Assembly: GCF_900103985.1 (NCBI RefSeq)
Contig: NZ_FNIE01000022.1
Location: 1-64,000 of the forward strand
Length of the DNA stretch: 64,000 bases
Reading direction: 5' to 3'
Origin: Actinacidiphila guanduensis
GTDB taxonomy: Bacteria > Actinomycetota > Actinomycetes > Streptomycetales > Streptomycetaceae
The notes beneath the pieces were generated by a model that worked only from the letters and a program-made list of their open reading frames with translations, did not search any database and had not been told where the DNA came from. Every line of letters begins with the position of its first letter. Within the stretch, counting starts at the first letter, position 1. The position numbers and the translations under genes were made by a program. Of the stretch, positions 33,255 through 41,783 are shown one piece after another.

Positions 33255-33737
33255 ATGGTGGATGCGGTCATGGAGGTCCGCGGGGATGTCCCGCTCGGTC
33301 AGACCCCGGTACCGAGGACGTACGAGGGGGCGTGGCGGTTCACCGTGCCGGCGGTGGACGCCTCCGTACCGCAGGTGCGGCGCGCGGTGCGCTCGCTCGT
33401 CCTGGAGCAGGGCGTCCCGCTTGGCGAGGACGCGCTCTACGGGCTCATGCTCATCCTCTCCGAGCTGCTCACCAATGCCGTCCGGCACGCCGCCGTGCTC
33501 TCGCCCGAGGTCGCCGTGGAGCTCGCGGTGGGCCCGGAGTGGATCAGGGTCGCCGTCGAGGACAACCACCCCTACCGGCCGAAGGCGCTGGAGACCGACC
33601 ACGGCCGCACCGGCGGCCGCGGCCTGCTGCTGGTCAAGACGATCACCGACGAGGCCGGCGGCACCTGCGACGTCACCCAGACCCCGCAGGGCGGCAAGGT
33701 CATCTGGGCGGCCCTCCCGCTCACGCCCGGCGGCTGA
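33255..33737 (+). CDS. Anti-sigma-like histidine-kinase-type ATPase
   Basis: A 160-residue GHKL ATP-binding protein of the RsbW/SpoIIAB-like group that is abundant in streptomycetes. It has the N-box ELLTNAVRHA near residue 75, VAVEDNHPYRP as the G1 region, and GRGLLLVKTITD as the G2 region. No sensor or transmembrane part is present. It may bind a sigma factor or anti-anti-sigma partner encoded elsewhere. ATG 33255 is the first start; ATG 33270 is a close alternative. Confidence 0.82.
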   Translation: MVDAVMEVRGDVPLGQTPVPRTYEGAWRFTVPAVDASVPQVRRAVRSLVLEQGVPLGEDALYGLMLILSELLTNAVRHAAVLSPEVAVELAVGPEWIRVAVEDNHPYRPKALETDHGRTGGRGLLLVKTITDEAGGTCDVTQTPQGGKVIWAALPLTPGG

Positions 33738-33954
33738 GCCGAGCGGACGGGAGCCGGCGGGGCCGACCGCGAGGTCGCGGGTGCCGACGGGAAACGACCT
33801 GGCCGGAGGCCGACGGGAGCCGCGGGCGGAAGGCCGCGGGAACGGTCGCGGGTCCCAGGAACCCGCGCCCTCCTGCCGGAGCCTCGCCGCCGGTGCTGCC
33901 GCGATCCCCCACAGCCCTGCGGCAGTGGGGTGGCAGCCCTGCCGCATGCCTCCG

Positions 33955-34584
33955 TTACCAGCCCGCCTTGCCGCCCGTGATCTCCAGCACCGCCGGCCGC
34001 GCGGCGTCCAGCACGGTCTGGAACCACGCCGAGAACGTCGCCGTCGCGCGCAGCTCGGCCAGCTCCTTCGGCGTGGCGAACAGGGTCTCGCCGATCTCCT
34101 CGGGGTCCGGGTGCAGCGCGTCGCGGACCAGGCCGACGAAGAGGTGGTTGTACTCCTGCTCCACCAGGCCCGACGCCGGGTCCGGGTGGTTGTAGCGGAC
34201 CGTGCCGGCCTCGCGCAGCAGCACCGGGGCGGCGCCCAGCTCCTCGGCGGTGCGCCGGGCCGCGGCCACGAAGGGCTGCTCGCCCGGGTACGGGTGCCCG
34301 CAGCAGGTGTTGGACCACACGCCGGGGGAGTGGTACTTGCCGAGCGCGCGGCGCTGCAGCAGCAGCCGGCCGTCGTCGTCGAAGAGGAACACCGAGAACG
34401 CCCGGTGCAGGTGGCCCGGCGCCTGGTGCGCCCACAGCTTCTCCGCCGTGCCGAGGGTCGTGCCGCTCTCGTCGACCAGTTCGAGCATGATCGAGGCGTC
34501 AGGACCGTCGGAGGCCGCGGTCCCGTTCGGGGACGGCGCGGTGGAGGGGGAGCCGGGTCGGCCGGTGGCAGGACTGGTGGGCAT
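33955..34584 (-). CDS. idi: Isopentenyl-diphosphate delta-isomerase, type I
   Basis: A 209-residue Nudix-fold enzyme that interconverts IPP and DMAPP. Family marks are LHRAFSVFLFDDDGRLLLQRRA, the active cysteine in WSNTCCGHPYPGE, the Nudix-like AAARRTAEELG helix, and EQEYNHLFVG. I prefer ATG 34584 (MPTSP), with GAAGG six bases upstream, to in-frame ATGs at 34590 and 34599. It lies about 9 kb from the hopanoid genes and should balance precursors for them. Confidence 0.93.
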   Translation of the reverse strand: MPTSPATGRPGSPSTAPSPNGTAASDGPDASIMLELVDESGTTLGTAEKLWAHQAPGHLHRAFSVFLFDDDGRLLLQRRALGKYHSPGVWSNTCCGHPYPGEQPFVAAARRTAEELGAAPVLLREAGTVRYNHPDPASGLVEQEYNHLFVGLVRDALHPDPEEIGETLFATPKELAELRATATFSAWFQTVLDAARPAVLEITGGKAGW

Positions 34585-34685
34585 GTCCATCCTTCGCATT
34601 CGACGACGAGCCCTTAGTCTGCCTCACCCCGTCACGGCCGCCACGCCCGCACCGCGCCGCCGCCCCGCCCGCACCGCACGCGACG

Positions 34686-34854
34686 GCCGCTCAGCCGCGC
34701 ACGCGCACCGTACGACGGCTGCAACCGCTCAGCCGCGGCACCGCACCACCCGCGGCGGCGAGCATCGCTCCCGGCGTACCGCCCACCGCTCGGCAGAACA
34801 GCCGCACACTCGTACGCCCGCGTCAGCCGCTCAGCCGCGCACGCGCACCGTACG
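34686..34854. repeat. 29-bp direct repeat between idi and the CDF gene
   Basis: A 29-bp word starting GCCGCTCAGCCGCGCACG is identical at 34686-34714 and 34826-34854, 140 bp apart, with shorter variants (CGCTCAGCCGC) at about 34737 and 34867. The 284-bp gap has no supported gene. Confidence 0.75.
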
Positions 34855-34868
34855 CCCGCGGCAGTCGC

Positions 34869-35843
34869 TCAGCCGCACAGTCCCTGCTCGTGCGCCTCGT
34901 GCCCGGCCGGCTCCAGCTGGAACGTGCAGTGCTCCACGTCGAAGTGCGAGCCGAGGCAGCCCTGCAGGTCATGCAGCATCTTCTCGTAGCCCACCGAGTC
35001 CAGGACCTCCTGGCTGACCACCACGTGCGCGGACAGCACCGGCAGGCCCGAGGTGATCGTCCACACGTGCAGGTCGTGCAGGCCCTCGACACCGCCCAGG
35101 CCCTCGATGTGCCGCCGCACCTGGCCCATGTCCACGCCCTTGGGCGCCGCCTCCAGCAGCACGTCCAGCGCCTCGCGCAGCAGCTGCCAGGTGCGCGGCA
35201 GGATGAGGACGCCGATCAGCAGCGAGGCCACGGCGTCGGCCTGCTCCCAGCCGGTGGCCAGGAACACCGCGGCGGCGGCCACGACCGCGAGCGAGCCGAA
35301 GGCGTCCGCCATCACCTCCAGGAAGGCCGCCCGCACGTTGAGGCTCTCGGCCTGGCCGCGCAGCAGCACGGCGAGCGAGACGGAGTTGGCCACCAGGCCG
35401 ACCAGGCCGAAGACGATCGTCGGCCAGCCGTCGAAGCCGTGCGGGGTGACAAGGCGGCGGATGCCCTCGTAGAAGATGAATCCGCCGACGCCTATGAGCA
35501 GCACCGCGTTGAGCACCGCGGCCAGGATCTCGGCGCGGGCGAAGCCGAAGGTGCGCCGCTCGCTGGGCGGGCGCGCGGCGATGGTGATGGCGAGCAGGGC
35601 CATGCCGAGGCCGGCCGCGTCGGTGGCCATGTGCCCGGCGTCGGCGAGCAGCGCCAGCGAGCCGGTGACGAGGCTGCCGACGACCTCGGTGAGGAGCACC
35701 AGGCCGGTGAGGGCGAGCGCGATCAGCAGCCGCCCGCGGTGGGCGGCGCCGGCGGTGACGGGGACGTGGGAGTGGCCGTGCGCGTGCCCGTGCCCCTTCG
35801 AGGGGTCGGACGTGCCGTGGCTGTGACCGATCCCGGCCGCCAT
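34869..35843 (-). CDS. Cation diffusion facilitator (CzcD/ZitB-like)
   Basis: A 324-residue metal/proton antiporter. A His-rich N-terminus (HSHG...HGHAHGHSH) precedes six transmembrane helices; TM2 has the metal site DAGHMATD and TM5 the EVMAD site used by the CzcD branch. A cytoplasmic C-terminal domain with LHDLHVWTIT and HVVVS follows. It would export zinc, cobalt or cadmium. ATG 35843 has GGGAGG eight bases upstream. The leader contains 12-bp tandem repeats. Confidence 0.9.
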   Translation of the reverse strand: MAAGIGHSHGTSDPSKGHGHAHGHSHVPVTAGAAHRGRLLIALALTGLVLLTEVVGSLVTGSLALLADAGHMATDAAGLGMALLAITIAARPPSERRTFGFARAEILAAVLNAVLLIGVGGFIFYEGIRRLVTPHGFDGWPTIVFGLVGLVANSVSLAVLLRGQAESLNVRAAFLEVMADAFGSLAVVAAAAVFLATGWEQADAVASLLIGVLILPRTWQLLREALDVLLEAAPKGVDMGQVRRHIEGLGGVEGLHDLHVWTITSGLPVLSAHVVVSQEVLDSVGYEKMLHDLQGCLGSHFDVEHCTFQLEPAGHEAHEQGLCG

Positions 35844-36313
35844 GGGCAGCGCCTCCCTTCCTGTCGAAGGTCCTGTCGAAGGTCCCGTCGAAGATTCCGT
35901 CAAAGTCCCGCTCGACGGTCCCGCTCGAAGGCCCGTCCGGGTCCCCCGGCGTCCCGCTCCGCTCCGCCCGGCTGGCCGTTCGCAGCGCGTTCCGCCGGCG
36001 CCGATCCGTTGCCGCGCACTCCGTCCCACCCCCGGCTTGTGCCCGTCCCGGCGGCCAGTCAACACCGGTCACCCACCGTGGGCAAGCCGGTACTGGAGAC
36101 CGTTGTCATCTGCGGTGACCTGCAGTGGTGAGGCATGCCTAAGTGTGAGCGGAGCGTGAGGGGTGCGGGGGCGCCCGGTTCACCCGCACGGCGCAGGGCG
36201 GATTTGCTTGTGACCACTGCCATCCGTCCAGGATGATGATCACACCGTATGGACCACGTTCAGGCGAACACGCAGTGAACGGTGGACGACCGGTATCCGA
36301 TAGCCTCGCCGTC
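35844..36313. other. Divergent intergenic region before the phospho-alcohol operon
   Basis: This 470-bp gap holds the 12-bp tandem array (35861-35944), spacer, a palindrome AGGCATGCCT at about 36132-36141, and, just before the next start, GGTATCCGATAGCCT as a possible -10 region. No protein-coding gene is supported. Confidence 0.6.
35861..35944. repeat. 12-bp tandem repeat array in the CDF leader
   Basis: Seven successive 12-bp units with consensus CCGTCGAAGGTC: two identical CTGTCGAAGGTC units at 35861-35884, then increasingly diverged copies to 35944. Because the unit is a multiple of three, it stays open in the CDF frame, but a ribosome site and ATG lie downstream of it. Confidence 0.8.
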
Positions 36314-38263
36314 GTGTCCGGCCCGACGCCGCCGCGCGCGGCCCGCGCGGGCACACCTTCGCACGCTTTCAGGGAGTGGGTTCCTCTGCCGACCGCAATT
36401 CTCACCGGCCCGCCCGCGGCCGGGACGCCGTCGCCGCTCGCGGACGACCTGCGGGCCCTGGGATTCCAGGTCGCGGACGCCGACACGCCTGCGGCGGTCG
36501 CGGCCCGGCTGGCCGCGGCACCGGCCGCCGAGCGCGTCGCCGTGGTGGACCGCCGCTTCGTCGGCCACCGGCACGCCCTGCGGCTCGCCCTGACCGACCC
36601 GCGCTTCGACGCCGGCGCCGTACCCGGCGCGCTCGCCGTCACCCCGGCCGCCCGCCCCGCGCTCGCGCAGGCCCTGGCCGCCCTGACCGCACCCGCCGAA
36701 GTGCCCGCAGCCCCGCAGAGCACCGGCGGGCCCGGCTACGCCGAGGGCCCGCGCCCGTACGAGCCGGCGGCCGCCGACAGTGTCCCCGACACCCTCGCCG
36801 ACGCCCTCGCCGAGCACGGCACCGCCCCCCACCGCCCCGAACTCGGCGTCCTGGTCGCCCGGGTGGCCCACGACGAGGCCGAGCGGCAGGCCGCAGAGCA
36901 GGCCGTGGCCGGCGTGGACGAGGAGTCGGTGCGGCTGCGCAGCGCGGTGAAGTCCCGCGACGGCTTCTTCACCACCCACTTCATCAGCCCGTACTCCCGC
37001 TACATCGCCCGCTGGTGCGCCCGCCGCGGCCTGACGCCCAACCAGGTGACGACCGCCTCCCTGCTGGTGGCCCTGATCGCCGCCGGCTGCGCGGCCACCG
37101 GCACCCGCGCCGGGTTCGTCGCCGCGGGCGTGCTGCTGCTGGCCTCCTTCGTGCTGGACTGCACCGACGGCCAGCTCGCCCGCTACTCCCTGCAGTACTC
37201 CACCCTCGGCGCCTGGCTGGACGCGACCTTCGACCGCGCCAAGGAGTACGCCTACTACGCGGGCCTGGCCCTGGGCGCAGCCCGCGGCGGCGACGACGTG
37301 TGGGCGCTGGCGCTGGGCGCCATGGTGCTGCAGACCTGCCGGCACGTGGTCGACTTCGCCTTCAACGAGGCGAACCACGACGCCACCGCCAACACCAGCC
37401 CCACCGCCGCCCTGTCCGACCGGCTCGACGGCGTCGGCTGGACCGTGTGGGTGCGCCGGATGATCGTGCTGCCGATCGGCGAGCGCTGGGCGCTGATCGC
37501 CGTGCTCACCGCGGTCAGCACCCCGCGGATCACCTTCGTGGTCCTGCTCGTCGGCTGCGCGCTGGCCGCCTGCTACACCACCGCGGGGCGCGTGCTGCGC
37601 TCGCTGACCCGCCGGGCCGTGCGCACCGACCGGGCCGCCCAGGCACTGGCCGACCTCGCCGACAGCGGCCCGCTTGCCCGCGGGACGGCCCGCCTGCTCG
37701 CGCCGTTCGCCCGCCGGCTGCCCGCCTTCGCACCGCCCGCGCTGGCCGCGGTGGGCGCGGGCGCCCTGGCCGCCACGGCCGCGCTCGCCCCCCGCGGCTC
37801 CTGGTGGGTGGTGCCGCTGGCCGTGCTCTACGTGCTGACCAGCGGGCTCGCGGTGGCCCGGCCGCTGCGCGGCGCCCTCGACTGGCTGGTGCCCGCCTTC
37901 TTCCGGGCCGGCGAGTACGGCACGGTCCTGGCCCTCGCGGCCGTCTCCCAGGTGAACGGCGCGTTGCCCGCGGCGTTCGGGCTGGTGGCGGCCGTCGCCT
38001 ACCATCACTACGACACCGTCTACCGCATCCGTGGCGGAACCGGGGCGCCCCCGGACAATCTGGTACGGGCCGCGGGCGGGCACGAGGGCCGCGCGCTGCT
38101 GGTGGCCGTCCTGTCGGCGGCGCTGGCCGGCCGCTCGGGCCTGACGGCCGCGCTCACCGTGCTCGCCGCGGTGCTGGCGCTGCTCGTCCTCACCGAGAGC
38201 ATCCGCTTCTGGGTGTCCTCCGGGGCCCCCGCCGTACACGACGAACCAGGAGAACCCGCATGA
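36314..38263 (+). CDS. CDP-alcohol phosphotransferase with N-terminal extension (DUF5941-like)
   Basis: A 649-residue membrane enzyme. Residues 1-200 form a soluble domain with alternating strands and helices (PTAILTGPP, LRALGFQVADAD). The catalytic CDP-alcohol phosphotransferase motif starts at Asp282 as DCTDGQLAR, then eight residues, GAWLDATFD, matching D-x2-DG-x2-AR-x8-G-x3-D-x3-D completely. About ten membrane segments follow. It would join a CDP-activated alcohol to a membrane acceptor. GTG 36314 is my start because a TATCCGATAGCCT region lies just upstream; ATG 36233 is an alternative. It opens a seven-gene operon. Confidence 0.82.
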   Translation: MSGPTPPRAARAGTPSHAFREWVPLPTAILTGPPAAGTPSPLADDLRALGFQVADADTPAAVAARLAAAPAAERVAVVDRRFVGHRHALRLALTDPRFDAGAVPGALAVTPAARPALAQALAALTAPAEVPAAPQSTGGPGYAEGPRPYEPAAADSVPDTLADALAEHGTAPHRPELGVLVARVAHDEAERQAAEQAVAGVDEESVRLRSAVKSRDGFFTTHFISPYSRYIARWCARRGLTPNQVTTASLLVALIAAGCAATGTRAGFVAAGVLLLASFVLDCTDGQLARYSLQYSTLGAWLDATFDRAKEYAYYAGLALGAARGGDDVWALALGAMVLQTCRHVVDFAFNEANHDATANTSPTAALSDRLDGVGWTVWVRRMIVLPIGERWALIAVLTAVSTPRITFVVLLVGCALAACYTTAGRVLRSLTRRAVRTDRAAQALADLADSGPLARGTARLLAPFARRLPAFAPPALAAVGAGALAATAALAPRGSWWVVPLAVLYVLTSGLAVARPLRGALDWLVPAFFRAGEYGTVLALAAVSQVNGALPAAFGLVAAVAYHHYDTVYRIRGGTGAPPDNLVRAAGGHEGRALLVAVLSAALAGRSGLTAALTVLAAVLALLVLTESIRFWVSSGAPAVHDEPGEPA

Positions 38264-39012
38264 TCGGCCTCGTGCTGGCGGCAGGCGCAGGACGGCGCCT
38301 GAGGCCGTACACGGACACGCTGCCCAAGGCCCTGGTGCCGGTCGGGCCGGACGGCGCGCACGACGGCCCCACCGTGCTCGACCTCACCCTGGCGAACTTC
38401 GCGGCGGTCGGCATCACCCGGGCCGCGGTCGTCGTCGGCTACCGCAAGGAGGCGGTGTACGCGCGCAAGGCGGCCCTGGAGGCCCGCTACGGCATCGCGC
38501 TCACCCTGGTCGACAACGACAAGGCCGAGGAGTGGAACAACGCCTACTCGCTGTGGTGCGCGCGCGACGCGGTCCGGCACGGGGTGATTCTGGCCAACGG
38601 CGACACGGTGCACCCGGTCTCGGTGGAGCGCACCCTGCTGGCCGCCCGCGGCGAGGGGCGGCGGATCATCCTCGCCCTGGACACCGCCAAGAAGCTCGCC
38701 GACGAGGAGATGAAGGTCGTCGCCGAGCCCGGCCGCGGGGTGCGCCGGATCACCAAGCTGATGGACCCGGCCGAGGCCACCGGCGAGTACATCGGCGTCA
38801 CCCTCATCGAGGGCGAGGCGGCCCCGGAGCTCGCCGACGCGCTGAAGGCCACCTTCGAGCGCGACCCCGGCCTGTACTACGAGGACGGCTACCAGGAGCT
38901 GATCGACCGCGGCTTCACCATCGACGTCGCGCCGATCGGCGAGGTGCCCTGGGTCGAGATCGACACCTGCGAGGACCTCGCCAGGGGCCGGGAGATCGCG
39001 TGCCTGTACTGA
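38260..39012 (+). CDS. Sugar-phosphate/LicC-like nucleotidyltransferase
   Basis: A 250-residue soluble NTP transferase. The nucleotide loop LVLAAGAGRRLRPYTDTLPK is at the N-terminus, with LANGD as the metal-binding aspartate region. EEWNNAYSLW near residue 91 resembles the NNI/AYSL segment of LicC-type CTP:phosphocholine cytidylyltransferases. It probably makes the CDP-alcohol used by the two flanking phosphotransferases. ATG 38260 overlaps the preceding stop as ATGA. The activated alcohol could be glycerol 1-phosphate, given the next gene. Confidence 0.83.
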   Translation: MIGLVLAAGAGRRLRPYTDTLPKALVPVGPDGAHDGPTVLDLTLANFAAVGITRAAVVVGYRKEAVYARKAALEARYGIALTLVDNDKAEEWNNAYSLWCARDAVRHGVILANGDTVHPVSVERTLLAARGEGRRIILALDTAKKLADEEMKVVAEPGRGVRRITKLMDPAEATGEYIGVTLIEGEAAPELADALKATFERDPGLYYEDGYQELIDRGFTIDVAPIGEVPWVEIDTCEDLARGREIACLY

Positions 39013-40061
39013 CCCGGCTGATCCCCTCGCCGGTCGTCGTCGACATCCGCGGCGGGGCGCTGGCCGACCTCTCCCGGCTCCTGGCCGACCAGCGGATCTC
39101 GGCCGCGGGCACCCTCGCCTTCGCCGTCAGCGACGGCTCGGGCGCCCGGCTGCGCGAGAAGCTGGCGCCCGAGCTGCCCGGCGCCGACTGGTTCCCGGTG
39201 GCCGGCGGCACCATCGACGCCGCCGTGCGGCTGGCCGACGCCATGCGCGGCAAGCGCTACGACGCCGTGGTGGGCCTGGGCGGCGGCAAGATCATCGACG
39301 TCACCAAGTACGCGGCCGCCCGGGTCGGCCTGCCCATGGTGGCCGTGGCCACCAACCTCTCGCACGACGGCATCTGCTCGCCGATCTCCACCCTGGACAA
39401 CGACAACGGCCGCGGCTCCTACGGCGTGCCCGCCCCGATAGCGGTCGCGGTCGACCTCGACGTGATCCGCGAGGCGCCGGCCCGCTATGTGCGCGCCGGC
39501 ATCGGGGACGCGCTGTCCAACCTGTCCGCGCTCGCCGACTGGGAACTGGCCAAGGAGCAGACCGGCGAGCCCATCGACGGGCTGGCCGCGGCCATGGCCC
39601 GCAGCGCCGGCGAGTCCGTGCTGCGCCACCCCGGCGGCATCGGCGACGACGACTTCCTGGTGACGCTCGCCGAGGGCCTGGTGCTCACCGGGATCGCCAT
39701 GTCGATCAGCGGTGACTCGCGGCCCTCCTCCGGCGCCTGCCACGAGATCAGCCACGCCTTCGACCTGCTGTACCCGCAGCGCGCGGCCAGCCACGGCGAA
39801 CAGGTCGGCCTCGGCGCCGCCTTCGCGATGCACCTGCGCGGCGCCGTGCAGGAGTCCGCGCTGATCGCCGACGCCCTGCGCCGGCACGGGCTGCCCGTGC
39901 TGCCGGAGGAGATCGGCTTTTCCGTCCGGGAGTTCGTGGAGGCGGTGCGCTTCGCCCCGCAGACCCGGCCCGGACGCTTCACGGTCCTGGAACACCTCGA
40001 CCTGTCCGCCACCGAGATCAGGGACGCGTACGCCGACTATGCCAAAACCATCAGTAGCTGA
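39000..40061 (+). CDS. Glycerol-1-phosphate dehydrogenase-like iron/zinc alcohol dehydrogenase
   Basis: A 353-residue enzyme of the AraM/EgsA branch of metal-dependent alcohol dehydrogenases. VVGLGGGKIIDVTKYAA near residue 90 binds NAD(P). The metal ligands fit Asp in SHDGICSP, His in CHEISHAFD and His in SHGEQVG. Characterised relatives reduce dihydroxyacetone phosphate to sn-glycerol 1-phosphate, the stereoisomer used in archaeal lipids. GTG 39000 overlaps the nucleotidyltransferase by 13 bases. With the neighbouring CDP-alcohol enzymes, it probably supplies the phospho-alcohol building block; a related polyol is possible. Confidence 0.83.
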   Translation: MPVLTRLIPSPVVVDIRGGALADLSRLLADQRISAAGTLAFAVSDGSGARLREKLAPELPGADWFPVAGGTIDAAVRLADAMRGKRYDAVVGLGGGKIIDVTKYAAARVGLPMVAVATNLSHDGICSPISTLDNDNGRGSYGVPAPIAVAVDLDVIREAPARYVRAGIGDALSNLSALADWELAKEQTGEPIDGLAAAMARSAGESVLRHPGGIGDDDFLVTLAEGLVLTGIAMSISGDSRPSSGACHEISHAFDLLYPQRAASHGEQVGLGAAFAMHLRGAVQESALIADALRRHGLPVLPEEIGFSVREFVEAVRFAPQTRPGRFTVLEHLDLSATEIRDAYADYAKTISS

Positions 40062-40818
40062 ACTGCGCCCGGTCGTGCACCCCGCGGGGGTCAAGGACCG
40101 GCGCAGCGGCGAGCACTGGGCCGGCCGGCTCTACATGCGCGAGGTGTCGCTGCGCATCGACCGGCACCTGGTGCACACCTCGGTCACGCCCAACCAGCTG
40201 ACCTACGTGATGACGGTCTGCGGCGCCCTCGCCGCCCCCGCGCTGCTGGTGCCGGGCATCGCCGGCGCCGTGCTCGGCGTGGTCGCCGTCCAGCTCTACC
40301 TGCTGCTGGACTGCGTGGACGGCGAGATCGCCCGCTGGAAGCAGCAGTTCTCGCTCTCCGGGGTCTACCTGGACCGGGTCGGGGCCTACCTGTGCGACGC
40401 GGCGGTGCTGGTCGGCTTCGGGCTGCGCGCGGCCGACCTGTGGGGCAGCGGCCGGATCGACTGGCTGTGGGCGTTCCTGGGCACCCTGGCCGCGCTCGGC
40501 GCGGTGCTCATCAAGGCCGAGACCGACCTGGTCGGGGTGGCCCGGCACCAGGGCGGGCTGCCGCCGGTGAAGGAGTCGGCCGCCGAGCCGCGCTCGTCCG
40601 GGGTGGCGCTGGCCCGCCGGGCCGCGGCCGCGCTGAAGTTCCACCGCCTGGTGCTCGGCGTCGAGGCGTCGCTGCTCATCCTGCTCCTGTCGGTGCTGGA
40701 CGCGATACGCGGCGACCTGTTCTTCACCCGGCTCGGCGTGGCCGTGCTGGCCGCGATCGCCCTGCTGCAGACGCTGCTGCACCTGGTGTCGGTCCTCGCC
40801 TCCAGCAGGCTGAAGTGA
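40039..40818 (+). CDS. CDP-alcohol phosphotransferase with altered last catalytic residue
   Basis: A 259-residue membrane protein. The family motif starts at Asp91: DCVDGEIAR, eight residues, Gly108, three residues, Asp112, but the position of the last aspartate is Ala116 (GVYLDRVGA); an aspartate occurs four residues later at 120. About six transmembrane helices are predicted. ATG 40039 overlaps the dehydrogenase gene by 23 bases. It may be a second, altered transferase or a partner of the first. The motif otherwise supports CDP-alcohol binding. Confidence 0.85.
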   Translation: MPKPSVAELRPVVHPAGVKDRRSGEHWAGRLYMREVSLRIDRHLVHTSVTPNQLTYVMTVCGALAAPALLVPGIAGAVLGVVAVQLYLLLDCVDGEIARWKQQFSLSGVYLDRVGAYLCDAAVLVGFGLRAADLWGSGRIDWLWAFLGTLAALGAVLIKAETDLVGVARHQGGLPPVKESAAEPRSSGVALARRAAAALKFHRLVLGVEASLLILLLSVLDAIRGDLFFTRLGVAVLAAIALLQTLLHLVSVLASSRLK

Positions 40819-41711
40819 CCGGCTGGCAGGCGCCCCTGCGGCTCGGCGCGGTGATCATCACCATGGGCAACCGCCCTGCCGAGCTGCAGGACCTGCTGGA
40901 CTCCGTCGCCAAGCAGCAGGGCGCCCCGATCGAGGTCGCCCTGGTCGGCAACGGCGCCCCGCTGCCGCCGATCCAGCGCGAGCACCTGCGCACCGCCGAA
41001 CTGCCGGAGAACCTGGGCATCCCCGGCGGCCGCAACGTCGGCATCGAGCTGTTCGGCCCCGGCGGGCGCGACGTGGACGCGGTGCTCTTCCTGGACGACG
41101 ACGGGCTGCTGCCCGGCGACGACACCGGCGAGCTGGTCCGGCAGGCGTTCCGGGACGACCCCGAGCTGGGCATCATCAGCTTCCGGATCGCCGATCCCGA
41201 CACCGGGGTCACCCAGCGCCGGCACGTGCCGCGGCTGCGGGCCGCCGACCCGATGCGAAACTCCCGGGTGACCACCTTCCTCGGTGGCGCCTGCGCGGTG
41301 CGCACCGCCGTGATCGGCCAGGTCGGCGCGCTGCCCGCGGAGTTCTTCTACGCGCACGAGGAGACCGATCTGGCCTGGAGAGCCCTTGACGCGGGCTGGC
41401 AGATCGAGTATCGCTCCGACATCGTGCTGCACCACCCGACCACCTCGCCGGCCCGGCACGCGGTCTACCACCGCATGGTGGCGCGCAACCGCGTCTGGCT
41501 GGCCCGGCGGAACCTGCCGTGGCCGCTGGTCCCGGTGTACCTCGGCGTATGGTTGGCTCTCACTCTGGTGCGCAAGCCGTCCCGGCCCGCACTGCGCGCG
41601 TGGTTCGGCGGCTTCCGCGAGGGCTGGACCACGCCGTGCGGTCCGCGGCGGCCCATGCGCTGGCGCACGGTGTGGCGGTTGACCCGGCTGGGCCGACCCC
41701 CGATCATCTGA
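40815..41711 (+). CDS. Family 2 glycosyltransferase
   Basis: A 298-residue GT-A glycosyltransferase. GAVIITMGNRPAEL starts the fold, ENLGIPGGRNVGIE is the GT2 nucleotide region, FLDDDG is the metal-binding DxD equivalent, and FFYAHEETDLAWR carries the ED catalytic area. A hydrophobic stretch near residue 240 (VPVYLGVWLALTLV) may associate with the membrane. GTG 40815 overlaps the previous stop as GTGA. It would add a sugar to the lipid or polymer made by this operon. Confidence 0.88.
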   Translation: MTGWQAPLRLGAVIITMGNRPAELQDLLDSVAKQQGAPIEVALVGNGAPLPPIQREHLRTAELPENLGIPGGRNVGIELFGPGGRDVDAVLFLDDDGLLPGDDTGELVRQAFRDDPELGIISFRIADPDTGVTQRRHVPRLRAADPMRNSRVTTFLGGACAVRTAVIGQVGALPAEFFYAHEETDLAWRALDAGWQIEYRSDIVLHHPTTSPARHAVYHRMVARNRVWLARRNLPWPLVPVYLGVWLALTLVRKPSRPALRAWFGGFREGWTTPCGPRRPMRWRTVWRLTRLGRPPII

Positions 41712-41783
41712 CAAGCTCGGACCTGAGAGCATCAGGCGCAGTCCGGGAAACTCCCGCCCCCGGCGCGCACATTGAGGACGAAA

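Noticed and set aside
36132..36141. Iron box (DmdR/IdeR type) at AGGCATGCCT
   Set aside because: Only the central palindrome fits; outer positions of the 19-bp consensus do not match.
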